DNA from: Oscillospiraceae bacterium
Lineage (GTDB): Bacteria; Bacillota; Clostridia; Oscillospirales; Acutalibacteraceae
Direction of reading: 5' to 3'
Assembly (NCBI GenBank): GCA_015066225.1
Contig: SVOT01000003.1
Coordinates: forward strand, 1-64,000
DNA: 64,000 nucleotides
Part shown: one piece after another, positions 49,602-57,402 of the stretch
Position numbering within the stretch: the stretch's first letter is position 1
Layout of the letters: every line of letters starts with the position of its first letter
Position numbers and translations under genes: made by a program
Notes under the pieces: model-generated
What the model was told of the DNA's origin: nothing
The model's input: only the letters and a program-made list of their open reading frames with translations
Database searches by the model: none

Positions 49602-50968
49602 TATTCTTCGCCTCCCGCTGTGCCTTCAAGCATAAATACCGTGTCAAGGGTTACGTCCCCTGCTGCTTTTATGATATCCTCTTTCTGAACGTTTTTAAAG
49701 CCGCTTATAAAATCCTCAGGGTAAAGATATTTCCCTGAAACCACCTGTGAACTGAACCAGCTTTCAAGCGCTTCGGCACTGTCGGTCACACTTTTGAAGC
49801 TGTCTTCAAGCGCTTTTACCGATGAATCTATATCCTCCTGCGAGAAAGCGCCGTTTTTTATAGCGTCAAGCTGTGAGAGAATTGCATCCCTCGCTTTTTC
49901 TTCATTAAAGCTTTCGATTCCGCTCTGAACAAACATAATTCCCTTTGCTCTTATCATTCTTGCAGAACAATAGTAGCAAAGACTCATTTTTTCACGCACA
50001 ACCGTGAACAGCTTTGAGTGGGGACTGCCACCGAACAAATCCACCATAACTCGTCTTGCGGCATAATTATCGTCGCCGTTTGTCATCCCCATACGGAAGC
50101 CCATAACAAGCTTGCCCTGTTTTACAGGCTCCTGTTCTTTGAGGTATTGAACGTCTTCGGCACTTTCGACGAAAACCGTTTCGTTTTCAACAACGTCTCT
50201 TTCAACCTTTGAAAGACGCTCCGCCAGCATTTTTTCAGCATTGGGGAAGTTACCGCCGCTGATACACAGGCTTATTTTTGCATTTTTAAGAATTTCGTTA
50301 TATGCATCCGTAAGAGCTTCCGGAGTAATTCCGTTAATTGCTTCAACCGAGCCGAGACGGTTTATGCCGTAAAGCTCGTCTGAGCACATAATCTCCTCGC
50401 AACGGTTTTTGGCATAGGTCCTTTTGTCGCTCGTTTCGGCGGCTAACCTCTCACAAAGGAGCCTTTTTTCACTTTCAACATCATCTGCAGAAAACACGCC
50501 GTTAACAAGCCTGGGATTAAACACAAGCTCAAAAAGCAGGTCGCAGCACTCACCCGTTATGCTTTCACCGTCAATAGCAAACCTGTCGTCGATGCAGGCA
50601 ACAACAATTTTCAAAACCTGATGCTCACCGATTTTTGAAACGTCAACACCAACGTCCGCACCGTAAAGGAGCGCAAGCTTTTTTTCAAGCGCCGTAACGT
50701 CGGGATATTTTTCGGATGAGCGCGTAAGAACGTTTGGAACCAACGCATAAAGCGACGCCTTTTCGCCCAGAGGCATAACAAAGCTTATTGAAACACAAGC
50801 CGTTTTGAACCCTTGGGCAGAAATGGTGCAAAGCTCTGCACCGGTTGATATATCACGTTTTTGAAAACTGTATTTCATTGGACCACTTCCGGAAACGATA
50901 TTTTTAAAATTAAATATCATTTTACCACACACATCCGAATCTTTCCACTCTTTTTTTATATTTTTCAT
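49601..50968 (-). CDS. M16 family peptidase-like protein, non-catalytic (YmfF-like)
   Basis: 455 residues. The fold is M16 (VPNVLTRSSEKYPDVTALEKKLALLYGADVGVDVSKIGEH, later FRMGMTNGDDNYAARRVMVDLFGG) but HxxEH is replaced, so no zinc site is expected and it would serve as the partner of the next gene's product. Two starts are possible: 50968 with AGGTGA upstream, used here, or Met at 50878, which matches the family's usual length (425 aa). The pair overlaps by one base. Confidence 0.8.
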   Translation of the reverse strand: MKNIKKEWKDSDVCGKMIFNFKNIVSGSGPMKYSFQKRDISTGAELCTISAQGFKTACVSISFVMPLGEKASLYALVPNVLTRSSEKYPDVTALEKKLALLYGADVGVDVSKIGEHQVLKIVVACIDDRFAIDGESITGECCDLLFELVFNPRLVNGVFSADDVESEKRLLCERLAAETSDKRTYAKNRCEEIMCSDELYGINRLGSVEAINGITPEALTDAYNEILKNAKISLCISGGNFPNAEKMLAERLSKVERDVVENETVFVESAEDVQYLKEQEPVKQGKLVMGFRMGMTNGDDNYAARRVMVDLFGGSPHSKLFTVVREKMSLCYYCSARMIRAKGIMFVQSGIESFNEEKARDAILSQLDAIKNGAFSQEDIDSSVKALEDSFKSVTDSAEALESWFSSQVVSGKYLYPEDFISGFKNVQKEDIIKAAGDVTLDTVFMLEGTAGGEE

Positions 50969-51026
50969 AAAATCACCTATACTCTATTTTAAACAACTGA
51001 AATTAATTTATAAGTAATATAAATCA

Positions 51027-51055
51027 TTGACAAAAGAAGCTCCTTGTGATAATAT
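51027..51055 (+). promoter_or_regulatory. yebC promoter
   Basis: TTGACA (51027-51032), 17-bp spacer, TAATAT (51050-51055). Confidence 0.7.
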
Positions 51056-51106
51056 ATTGCAGTTGTATTTTTGTTAATTAAATCAATGGATTCGGAGGCA
51101 ATAAAA

Positions 51107-51850
51107 ATGTCAGGACATTCCAAATGGAGTACCATCAAAAGAAAGAAAGAAAAAACCGACGGTGCAAGAGCAAAGGTTTTCACAAAAATCGGCAGAGAGA
51201 TTATGGTTGCTGTTCGTGACGGCGGCCCCGACCCCGCAGGTAACTCCAAGCTCAAGGAGTTAATCCAGAAAGCAAAAGCAAACAACGTTCCCAACGACAA
51301 TATCGAGCGTGTTATCAAAAAAGCCGCCGGCGGTAACGACGGTGCAAACTATGAAGAAATCATTTACGAGGGCTACGGTCCCTGTGGTGTTGCAGTTGTT
51401 GTAAAAGCTCTTACAGACAACCGTAACCGTACAGCGGGCGACGTTCGCCACTATTTCGACAAATACGGCGGAAATATGGGCACATCAGGCTGCGTTATGT
51501 TCATGTTCGACTATTTCGGTGTTATTCTTATTGAAAAAGAAGGCATCGACGAAGAGAAGCTTATGGAAGATGCTCTTGAATGCGGCGCTATAGATTTTAT
51601 CACAGATGAAGAAGAAATCTATGAAATCCGCACAGATGCCAACGATCTCGGCGCTGTTGCAAGCGACCTTGAGGCAAAGGGCTACACATTCGTCAGCAGC
51701 GAAACTGCATACATTCCCCAGACATATACTCGTCTTGAAGGCGAAGACAATATGAAGAATATGAGCAAAATGCTTGAGATGTTCGACGATAACGACGACA
51801 TTCAGGACGTTTGGCATAACTGGGAGAATGAAGACGAATACGAAGGCTGA
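51107..51850 (+). CDS. YebC/PmpR family regulator
   Basis: 247 residues. It has the near-universal start MSGHSKWSTIKRKKEKTDGARAKVFTK, then GGPDPAGNSKLKELIQKAKANNVPNDNIERVIKKA and IIYEGYGPCGVAVVVKALTDNRNRTAGDVRH. Members bind DNA as regulators, and recent work links the family to translation of proline-rich stretches. ATG 51107 has CGGAGG upstream. It is a single-gene transcript ahead of the SRP RNA. Confidence 0.95.
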   Translation: MSGHSKWSTIKRKKEKTDGARAKVFTKIGREIMVAVRDGGPDPAGNSKLKELIQKAKANNVPNDNIERVIKKAAGGNDGANYEEIIYEGYGPCGVAVVVKALTDNRNRTAGDVRHYFDKYGGNMGTSGCVMFMFDYFGVILIEKEGIDEEKLMEDALECGAIDFITDEEEIYEIRTDANDLGAVASDLEAKGYTFVSSETAYIPQTYTRLEGEDNMKNMSKMLEMFDDNDDIQDVWHNWENEDEYEG

Positions 51851-51859
51851 TTTTCCCTA

Positions 51860-51888
51860 TTGATTTTTATTTGTAGATAATATATAAT
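51860..51888 (+). promoter_or_regulatory. SRP RNA promoter
   Basis: TTGATT (51860-51865), 17-bp spacer, TATAAT (51883-51888). The predicted start is at the 5' end of the RNA. Confidence 0.75.
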
Positions 51889-51896
51889 ATATAAGA

Positions 51897-52052
51897 GCTT
51901 ACGCTCAATTCGGTCATGCGACGGGTGGGCCCTGTGCGACGGGGCACCGTGAACCATGTCAGGCGGGGAACCGAGCAGCATTAAGCGGACCGTCCTGTGC
52001 GCCACAGTCCGTCTGCCCGTCGTGTGACCGAGTGGAGCGTAAGTGTTTTTTT
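51897..52052 (+). ncRNA. ffs: SRP RNA (4.5S/scRNA type, with Alu-like part)
   Basis: The S-domain signature is clear: CATGTCAGG, a CGG-GGAA-CCG tetraloop hairpin, then AGCAGC-ATTAA around 51957-51983. The ends pair (CTTACGCTC at 51898-51906 with GAGCGTAAG at 52035-52043). At about 150 nt it is longer than the minimal 4.5S RNA, so it keeps additional 5'/3' pairing like Gram-positive scRNA. A T run at 52046-52052 ends it, overlapping the dnaX leader. This is the RNA of the signal recognition particle with Ffh. Confidence 0.9.
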
Positions 52053-52073
52053 ACGAAAAAGGATGTGAAAGAA

Positions 52074-53852
52074 TTGTACAGAGCATTATACAGAAAATGG
52101 CGACCCCAGGTGTTCTCGGATGTTTACGGTCAGAATCACATAACAGAAACTCTCCGTAACGAAATTTCATCCAACCGCCTCTCCCACGCTTATCTTTTCA
52201 CCGGCTCAAGAGGAACGGGTAAAACCACCTGTGCAAAAATTCTTTCAAAGGCTGTTAACTGTCTTAACCCTATAGACGGCAACCCCTGTAACGAATGCCA
52301 TATCTGCAAGGGTATTGACGACGGCTCAATTCTCGACGTTACGGAAATCGACGCCGCAAGTAACAACAGCGTTGACAACATCCGTGACCTTCGCGACGAG
52401 GTAAACTTCACACCCGCCGCGGCAAAATACAGAGTTTATATCATAGACGAGGTTCACATGCTTTCAACGGGTGCGTTCAACGCACTTTTAAAAACGTTGG
52501 AGGAACCTCCTCAGCACGTTTTATTTATATTAGCAACAACTGAGGTTCAGAAATTGCCCGCAACCATTCTTTCGCGTTGCCAGCGCTTTGATTTCAGACG
52601 AATCCCGCCCGAGGATATTTCCGCAAGGCTCAAGGTTGTTGCCGAAAACGAGGGTCTTTCTCTTGACGAGGATGCGGCTCTTCTTATTGCAAGAATTGCA
52701 GACGGCGCTCTTCGTGATGCCCTTTCAATTCTTGACCAATGTGCGGGCTACAACGAGCCCATAACAATCAAAACCGTCAGCAATGCCGCAGGGCTTCTCG
52801 GCAAAGACTATTTATTTGAAATTTCAAACGCAATTCTTCAGCGTGACAGCGCAACTGTCCTCAATATTATTGACAGACTTCATTCATCATCCTGCGATAT
52901 GGAAAGGTTAATGAGCGAGCTTGTTAACCATTTCAGAAGCATTATGATGGCAAAGTCAACAAAGAATCCCGAAAAATTTGTTGTCTGCACCCCCGATGAG
53001 CTGGAGCTTTACAAAGCGGACGCACAGAATATAACCTTCGGCACTTTGCTTCACATAATGGAAACTCTCAGCCGTGAAGCATCACAGCTCAGGTATTCTT
53101 CCCACCAGCGAGCACAGGCTGAAACTGTTCTTATAAGGCTTTGCAATCCCGAGCTTTCAACAGACAATGCGGCAATCGTCCGCAGAATAGACGAGCTTGA
53201 GGCACAGCTTATGATGCTCAAAGCACAAGGAATAACCGTTACCGCTGAAGCACCTAAACCCGCACCCAAAAAGGCGGATGCACCGGTAATCAACGAGCCC
53301 CCGATGGCTCAGCCCGCAGTGCAGGAAAAAAATCCTGAGCCCATATCACAAGCACCCGTAAATTTTGAGGAGCCCCCTCTCCCCGAGGAGCCCCCAATAA
53401 AATATATAGACCACGAGTTTGAACACACCGAGCCCGCCCCTGCTCCGGCAGAGGTCACCCCAACCGTAACAGAGGCGCCCAAGACTGTTGTTGACACAGG
53501 CGTTGTCAGCGAAACAGACGAAGCCGTGCCATTTGCCGCTTGGGACAACACACTCAATCAGCTCTCGAAAATTAACAGACCCCTACACCCGATGCTCATC
53601 GGCTCATCGGCATACAGAGCGGGCAACACCGTATTTATCAAAGCAAAAAACAACGCTTTTCCACAGATGTTCAGGCAGAAAATGCACGCCGACTCCATTG
53701 CAGAAGCATTGATGAGGGCAACGGGTGAAAAGCTGAAGCCAATGATTTATAACGACGGCACCTCGCCCGTTACAAACGATGCAGTTCAACCCATAGACAC
53801 GTTTATATCAAAGCTCAAGAAGCATCAGATTGAATTTCTTATTGAAGATTAA
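52074..53852 (+). CDS. dnaX: DNA polymerase III subunits gamma/tau
   Basis: 592 residues from TTG 52074, giving the family start LYRALYRKWRPQVFSDVYGQ (an upstream frame to 52032 only adds leader sequence from the SRP RNA end). It has Walker A TGSRGTGKTTCAK, a zinc module (CLNPIDGNPCNECHIC), IIDEVHML and SRC-QRFDF clamp-loader motifs. The C-terminus is a Pro/Glu-rich tau linker and a short tau domain. It loads the sliding clamp. It has no strong ribosome site close to the TTG (AAGGA is about 10 bases upstream). ybaB and recR follow, the classic order. Confidence 0.93.
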   Translation: MYRALYRKWRPQVFSDVYGQNHITETLRNEISSNRLSHAYLFTGSRGTGKTTCAKILSKAVNCLNPIDGNPCNECHICKGIDDGSILDVTEIDAASNNSVDNIRDLRDEVNFTPAAAKYRVYIIDEVHMLSTGAFNALLKTLEEPPQHVLFILATTEVQKLPATILSRCQRFDFRRIPPEDISARLKVVAENEGLSLDEDAALLIARIADGALRDALSILDQCAGYNEPITIKTVSNAAGLLGKDYLFEISNAILQRDSATVLNIIDRLHSSSCDMERLMSELVNHFRSIMMAKSTKNPEKFVVCTPDELELYKADAQNITFGTLLHIMETLSREASQLRYSSHQRAQAETVLIRLCNPELSTDNAAIVRRIDELEAQLMMLKAQGITVTAEAPKPAPKKADAPVINEPPMAQPAVQEKNPEPISQAPVNFEEPPLPEEPPIKYIDHEFEHTEPAPAPAEVTPTVTEAPKTVVDTGVVSETDEAVPFAAWDNTLNQLSKINRPLHPMLIGSSAYRAGNTVFIKAKNNAFPQMFRQKMHADSIAEALMRATGEKLKPMIYNDGTSPVTNDAVQPIDTFISKLKKHQIEFLIED

Positions 53853-53896
53853 TCCTTGCTTCACGGAATAAAAAATCACAAAGGACGGTATAATAT

Positions 53897-54241
53897 ATGA
53901 AAGCAAGAATTCCCAACCAGGGCGGAAACTCACAGGCAGCAATGATGAAAAAAATCCAGGATATGCAGAACGAAATGGCTCGTATCCAGGAAGAGGTTGA
54001 AAACTCTGAATTTTCTGCAAGTGCCGGCGGCGGAGCAGTTGAGGTTACAGTTAACGGCAAGCACGAGGTTCTTTCTGTTAACATTCAGCCCGAGGTTGTT
54101 GACCCCGATGATGTTGAAATTCTCTCCGATATGATTATTGCCGCAACAAACGAAGCAATACGCAAAGCGGCTGACACTATGGAGCAGAGAATGGGCAATG
54201 CTACAAGCGGTCTCGGTCTTCCTGCAGGCTTAGGTTTCTGA
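53897..54241 (+). CDS. ybaB: YbaB/EbfC nucleoid-associated protein
   Basis: 114 residues. It has QAAMMKKIQDMQNEMARIQEEVENSEFSASAGGGAVEVTVNGKHEVLSVNIQPEVVDPDDVEILSDMIIAATNEA split across the usual helix-strand-helix segments. It is a dimeric DNA-binding protein always near dnaX/recR. The stop overlaps the recR ribosome-site region and recR starts 2 bases later. Gly/Gln-rich N-terminal and Gly-rich C-terminal tails are short. Confidence 0.95.
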   Translation: MKARIPNQGGNSQAAMMKKIQDMQNEMARIQEEVENSEFSASAGGGAVEVTVNGKHEVLSVNIQPEVVDPDDVEILSDMIIAATNEAIRKAADTMEQRMGNATSGLGLPAGLGF

Positions 54242-54242
54242 T

Positions 54243-54842
54243 ATGGCATACGACGTTGCCGCACTTGAAAAGCTCATTGAGCAATTCAGAAAAATGCCCT
54301 CAATCGGCAGAAAAACTGCTCAGCGAATGGCTTTTCACGTGCTTGACTTAACCGATGAAGAGGCAAAGGAATTTGCCGAGGCAATAATTGATGCCCACAC
54401 CAAAATTCACCGCTGTGCACTCTGCCACAATCTGACGGAAAACGAGCTTTGCCCCGTTTGCGACAGCGTCAACAGAGACCATTCAACAGTCTGTGTTGTT
54501 GAAGAGCCCCGCGACGTTCTTGCCATTGAAAGAATGCGCGAATTCAGCGGCGTTTACCACGTTTTGCACGGTGTAATTTCACCAATGAACGGTATCGGTC
54601 CTGAGAACCTTACGGTTAAAAGTCTTGTTGAACGTGCCGCCAAGGGCGACATAAAAGAAATTATTATGGCAACGAACCCCACCATTGAGGGTGACACAAC
54701 TGCTATGTATATCAGCAAGCTTATTAAACCCTTCGGCGTTAAGGTTACAAGGCTCGCATACGGTATACCCGTTGGTGCAGACATTGAATACGCCGACGAT
54801 GTTACACTTATGAGAGCATTGGCAGGAAGAAGCGAATTATAA
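54243..54842 (+). CDS. recR: recombination protein RecR
   Basis: 199 residues, full length. It has the N-terminal helix-hairpin-helix (PSIGRKTAQRMAFHVL), the zinc finger CALCHNLTENELCPVC, and the Toprim part (VCVVEEPRDVLAIERM, ATNPTIEGDTTAMYI) with C-terminal TRLAYGIPVGADIEYADDVTL. It works with RecO/RecF in gap repair. Third gene of dnaX-ybaB-recR, coupled to ybaB. Confidence 0.97.
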   Translation: MAYDVAALEKLIEQFRKMPSIGRKTAQRMAFHVLDLTDEEAKEFAEAIIDAHTKIHRCALCHNLTENELCPVCDSVNRDHSTVCVVEEPRDVLAIERMREFSGVYHVLHGVISPMNGIGPENLTVKSLVERAAKGDIKEIIMATNPTIEGDTTAMYISKLIKPFGVKVTRLAYGIPVGADIEYADDVTLMRALAGRSEL

Positions 54843-54876
54843 TATTTGCGTTACTTTTACGAAGGGGTATCTTTAC

Positions 54877-54950
54877 GATGCAACCACCACCAAAAGCTTC
54901 GCTTTTGATCCCCATCCCTATTTCATCAAAGACGAAACAGGGATGGTAAA
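54877..54950. repeat. intergenic hairpin repeat
   Basis: AAAAGCTTCGCTTTT and a CATCCCTATTTC…GAAACAGGGATG foldback, the second related to the one near 18138-18165. Non-coding spacer between recR and smpB. Confidence 0.5.
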
Positions 54951-54987
54951 TTTTCGCACTACTTTTATTTTATGGAAAGGAGTAGTT

Positions 54988-55455
54988 ATGGCAAAACAAG
55001 AAAATAAAACCGTTGCGCAAAACAAAAAGGCTTACCATGACTACTTTGTTCTTGAAACCTATGAAGCCGGTATTGAGCTTTTCGGAACGGAGATTAAATC
55101 AATCCGTGCGGGCAAGCTCAACCTTAAGGATTCATGGTGCAACGTTGTAAACGGCGAAATGCTTGCAAACGGTGTGCATATTTCCCCCTATGAAATGGGC
55201 AACCGCTTCAACCGTGACCCGTTACGCCCCAAGCGCCTTTTGATGCACAAAAAAGAAATTATGAAGCTTATGGGCGAGGTCAAGCAACAGGGCTGTGCCC
55301 TCATTCCCCTCTCGGTTTATTTCAACGATAGAGGAAGAGCAAAAATGCTTGTAGGCTTATGCAAAGGTAAGAAAAACTACGACAAGCGAGAAACTGAAGC
55401 CAAGCGTGATGCCGAAAGAAACATTCAACGTGCAATGTCGTTAAAAAATCAATAA
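54988..55455 (+). CDS. smpB: SsrA-binding protein
   Basis: 155 residues. It has NKKAYHDYFVLETYEAGIELFGTEIKSIRAGKLNLKDSWC, GNRFNRDPLRPKRLLMHKKEI, PLSVYFNDRGRAKMLVGLCKGKKNYDKR, in the expected order and spacing (each shown only in part). It delivers tmRNA to stalled ribosomes. ATG 54988 follows AAAGGAG; the upstream frame is a spacer. The tmRNA gene lies 0.85 kb downstream, with one HTH gene between. Confidence 0.95.
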   Translation: MAKQENKTVAQNKKAYHDYFVLETYEAGIELFGTEIKSIRAGKLNLKDSWCNVVNGEMLANGVHISPYEMGNRFNRDPLRPKRLLMHKKEIMKLMGEVKQQGCALIPLSVYFNDRGRAKMLVGLCKGKKNYDKRETEAKRDAERNIQRAMSLKNQ

Positions 55456-55603
55456 TACAACCAACAGTTTAGAGTATGTTTCAGAAAAACAACTAACAGT
55501 TTATTGGATTTTACGTGTTTCAACCTTTGTTATCTTCAATTTTTTCACCAAAAACGTTAAAATGAAGATACAATAAACGGCATAGCCGAAAGGAGAATGA
55601 ACG

Positions 55604-56182
55604 ATGTCAATATTCAGTAAAAAGAAAAACATTCCTAACGAAGAACCTATGCAGGAAGTTGTAACGGAACCCGTTACCGAGGAGCTTGAAAGCGCAGGCA
55701 CAATCGGTTCAAGAATCGCACAGGGCAGAAAAGCAAAAGGCTACACACAGGAAGAGTTTTCACAATTACTTGACGTTACCGCACAAGCAGTTTCGAAATG
55801 GGAAAATGACATTTCCTGCCCCGATATCCAGCTTTTACCCAAAATCGCAGATATTCTTAATATGACAACAGATGAACTGCTCACAGGTAAAAGGGCAGAG
55901 CAAAGCAAGGAACAAAAAACGGTTAACATTGATACATCCAACCTTAAAATAAATATCAATGTTTTAAAACCGGGACAGAATCCGGTAAATGTTTCCCTCC
56001 CCTTGTCAATGGTTAAAAGATTTGCTAAAATAGGTAACGGTATTTCGGGCATTGTGGGTAACGGCACAATTGACAGCGTTAAATTTGATGAAATACTTTC
56101 ACTTGTAGAAAACGGAGCAACCGGAGAAATTCTCAATGTGGTTGCAGACGATAACACAAATGTGAAAATAAGCATTGAATAA
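55604..56182 (+). CDS. XRE-type HTH regulator with C-terminal effector-like domain
   Basis: 192 residues. A charged N-terminal tail of about 30 residues precedes an HTH_3 domain (IAQGRKAKGYTQEEFSQLLDVTAQAVSKWENDISCPDIQLLPKIADILNM, about 36-85). A hydrophobic C-terminal domain of about 80 residues (INVLKPGQNPVNVSLPLSMVKRFAKIGNGI) resembles the SHOCT-like/beta-hairpin domains of small regulators. AAAGGAGAATG precedes ATG. Its targets are unknown. It lies between smpB and ssrA. Confidence 0.75.
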   Translation: MSIFSKKKNIPNEEPMQEVVTEPVTEELESAGTIGSRIAQGRKAKGYTQEEFSQLLDVTAQAVSKWENDISCPDIQLLPKIADILNMTTDELLTGKRAEQSKEQKTVNIDTSNLKININVLKPGQNPVNVSLPLSMVKRFAKIGNGISGIVGNGTIDSVKFDEILSLVENGATGEILNVVADDNTNVKISIE

Positions 56183-56300
56183 AATTACATACATCAACTC
56201 ACCGATTACGGTGGGTTGATGTAAAATAAGGGAGCCGTGTCTCCCTGTTACGTTTTCAATATTCACTATTCACTCTTCACTTGAGCGAATCGAAATATTT

Positions 56301-56652
56301 GGGGATGAAAGGATTTCGACGGGGATTTTGAACCGTTATAAGCGAGCAGAGGCGTGGTACCGCTTTAAAAACCACACTTTTAAAAATAACTGACAATAAT
56401 AAAACAGTTTTAGCAGCTGCTTAAGTCAGCTGCCGTTCCTACCGGGAGTACCGCGGCTTGGATAGGAGCGTCATTCAGCGGTGCACGTGAACAAAGAAGA
56501 GCCTTGTACTTTGTCACGGTCTAAAGGGCTACCGAGGGTTAAAGCCTGTTTACCGGCGTTTTCCCAAGGGAATTTAAAAAGATAAACTACGCTCGTAGAA
56601 AGTTTCGGGAATAGATTTTCGGACGCGAGTTCAAATCTCGCCATCTCCACCA
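56301..56652 (+). ncRNA. ssrA: transfer-messenger RNA (tmRNA)
   Basis: The ends form the tRNA-like part: GGGGATG (56301-56307) pairs with CATCTCC, followed by the encoded ACCA (56649-56652), with the T-arm TTCAAATC nearby. The tag reading frame ends DNNKTVLAAA with TAA at 56422-56424, just ahead of the pseudoknots. tmRNA rescues ribosomes with SmpB and ArfA-like partners absent here. The tag ending LAAA rather than ALAA is slightly unusual but within known variation. Confidence 0.95.
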
Positions 56653-56657
56653 AAAAC

Positions 56658-56688
56658 AAAGGACTGCTTTCGCAGTCCTTTATTTTTA
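56658..56688 (+). terminator. tmRNA terminator
   Basis: AAAGGACTGC-TTTC-GCAGTCCTTT then ATTTTTAT. Confidence 0.9.
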
Positions 56689-56689
56689 T

Positions 56690-56825
56690 CCAATCCGAAG
56701 GATGGGTATGTAATCGCCGCAAGGCGAATGTAATCACGCTTTAGCGTGTATGTCATTACCGTAAGTATATTCGCAAATTAATCCTTCTTCGATGGATTAT
56801 ATACACGGCTTCGCCGTGATTTTTC
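56690..56825. repeat. tetraloop-hairpin-rich intergenic repeat
   Basis: A run of small foldbacks (CGCCGCAAGGCG, CACGCTTTAGCGTG, CACGGCTTCGCCGTG) is bracketed by AATCCGAAGGAT/AATCCTTCTTCGATGGATT. It looks like dispersed intergenic repeat material. No gene. Confidence 0.5.
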
Positions 56826-56882
56826 TTGCACCGTCACACTCAATATGTTATACTACCCATATCAACTCAAAGGAGAAACAAA

Positions 56883-57356
56883 ATGTCCATTGAAAAAGTG
56901 AGAGAATATTTTAATAGCTACGGCATCGAAAATAAGATTTTAGAATTTCCTGTATCAAGTGCAACGGTTGAGCTTGCAGCAAAGGCTTTGAATACCGAGG
57001 GGTGCAGAATTGCAAAAACACTTTCGTTTTCTGTTAATGACTCGCCTATTCTCATTGTGACTGCGGGCGATGCTAAAATCGATAACAAAAAATATAAAAC
57101 CTTTTTCGGCATAAAGGCGAAAATGCTCACCTTTGACGAGGTAGAGGAAAAAATCGGGCATGCAGTTGGCGGTGTTTGTCCCTTTGCAGTAAATGACGAT
57201 GTCAAGGTTTATCTTGATGAAAGCATAAGGCGTTTTGATACTGTTTTCCCCGCTTGCGGCAGCAGTAACAGCGCTATTGAGCTGACACCCGAGGAGTTAG
57301 AAAAATATTCAGCCGCGTTCATTCAATGGATTGACGTTTGCAAATTGCCTGAATAA
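56883..57356 (+). CDS. YbaK/EbsC-type aminoacyl-tRNA deacylase
   Basis: 157 residues. It has the N-terminal helix VREYFNSYGIENKI, AKTLSFSVNDSPILIVTAGDAKIDNKK, the GHAVGGVCPF substrate-loop, and DTVFPACGSSNSAIELTPEEL. The family hydrolyses mischarged Cys/Ala/Ser-tRNAPro in trans. ATG 56883 follows AAAGGAG; the upstream frame is not used. A bidirectional terminator is shared with the next, convergent gene. Confidence 0.88.
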   Translation: MSIEKVREYFNSYGIENKILEFPVSSATVELAAKALNTEGCRIAKTLSFSVNDSPILIVTAGDAKIDNKKYKTFFGIKAKMLTFDEVEEKIGHAVGGVCPFAVNDDVKVYLDESIRRFDTVFPACGSSNSAIELTPEELEKYSAAFIQWIDVCKLPE

Positions 57357-57357
57357 A

Positions 57358-57402
57358 GTTAAAGGAACGTTTCAAGTGAATTTTGAAACGTTCCTTTTAT
57401 TA
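57358..57402. terminator. bidirectional terminator between convergent genes
   Basis: AAAGGAACGTTTCAA (57361-57375) pairs perfectly with TTGAAACGTTCCTTT (57383-57397), with T tract on the plus side and A/T tracts on both. Confidence 0.9.
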
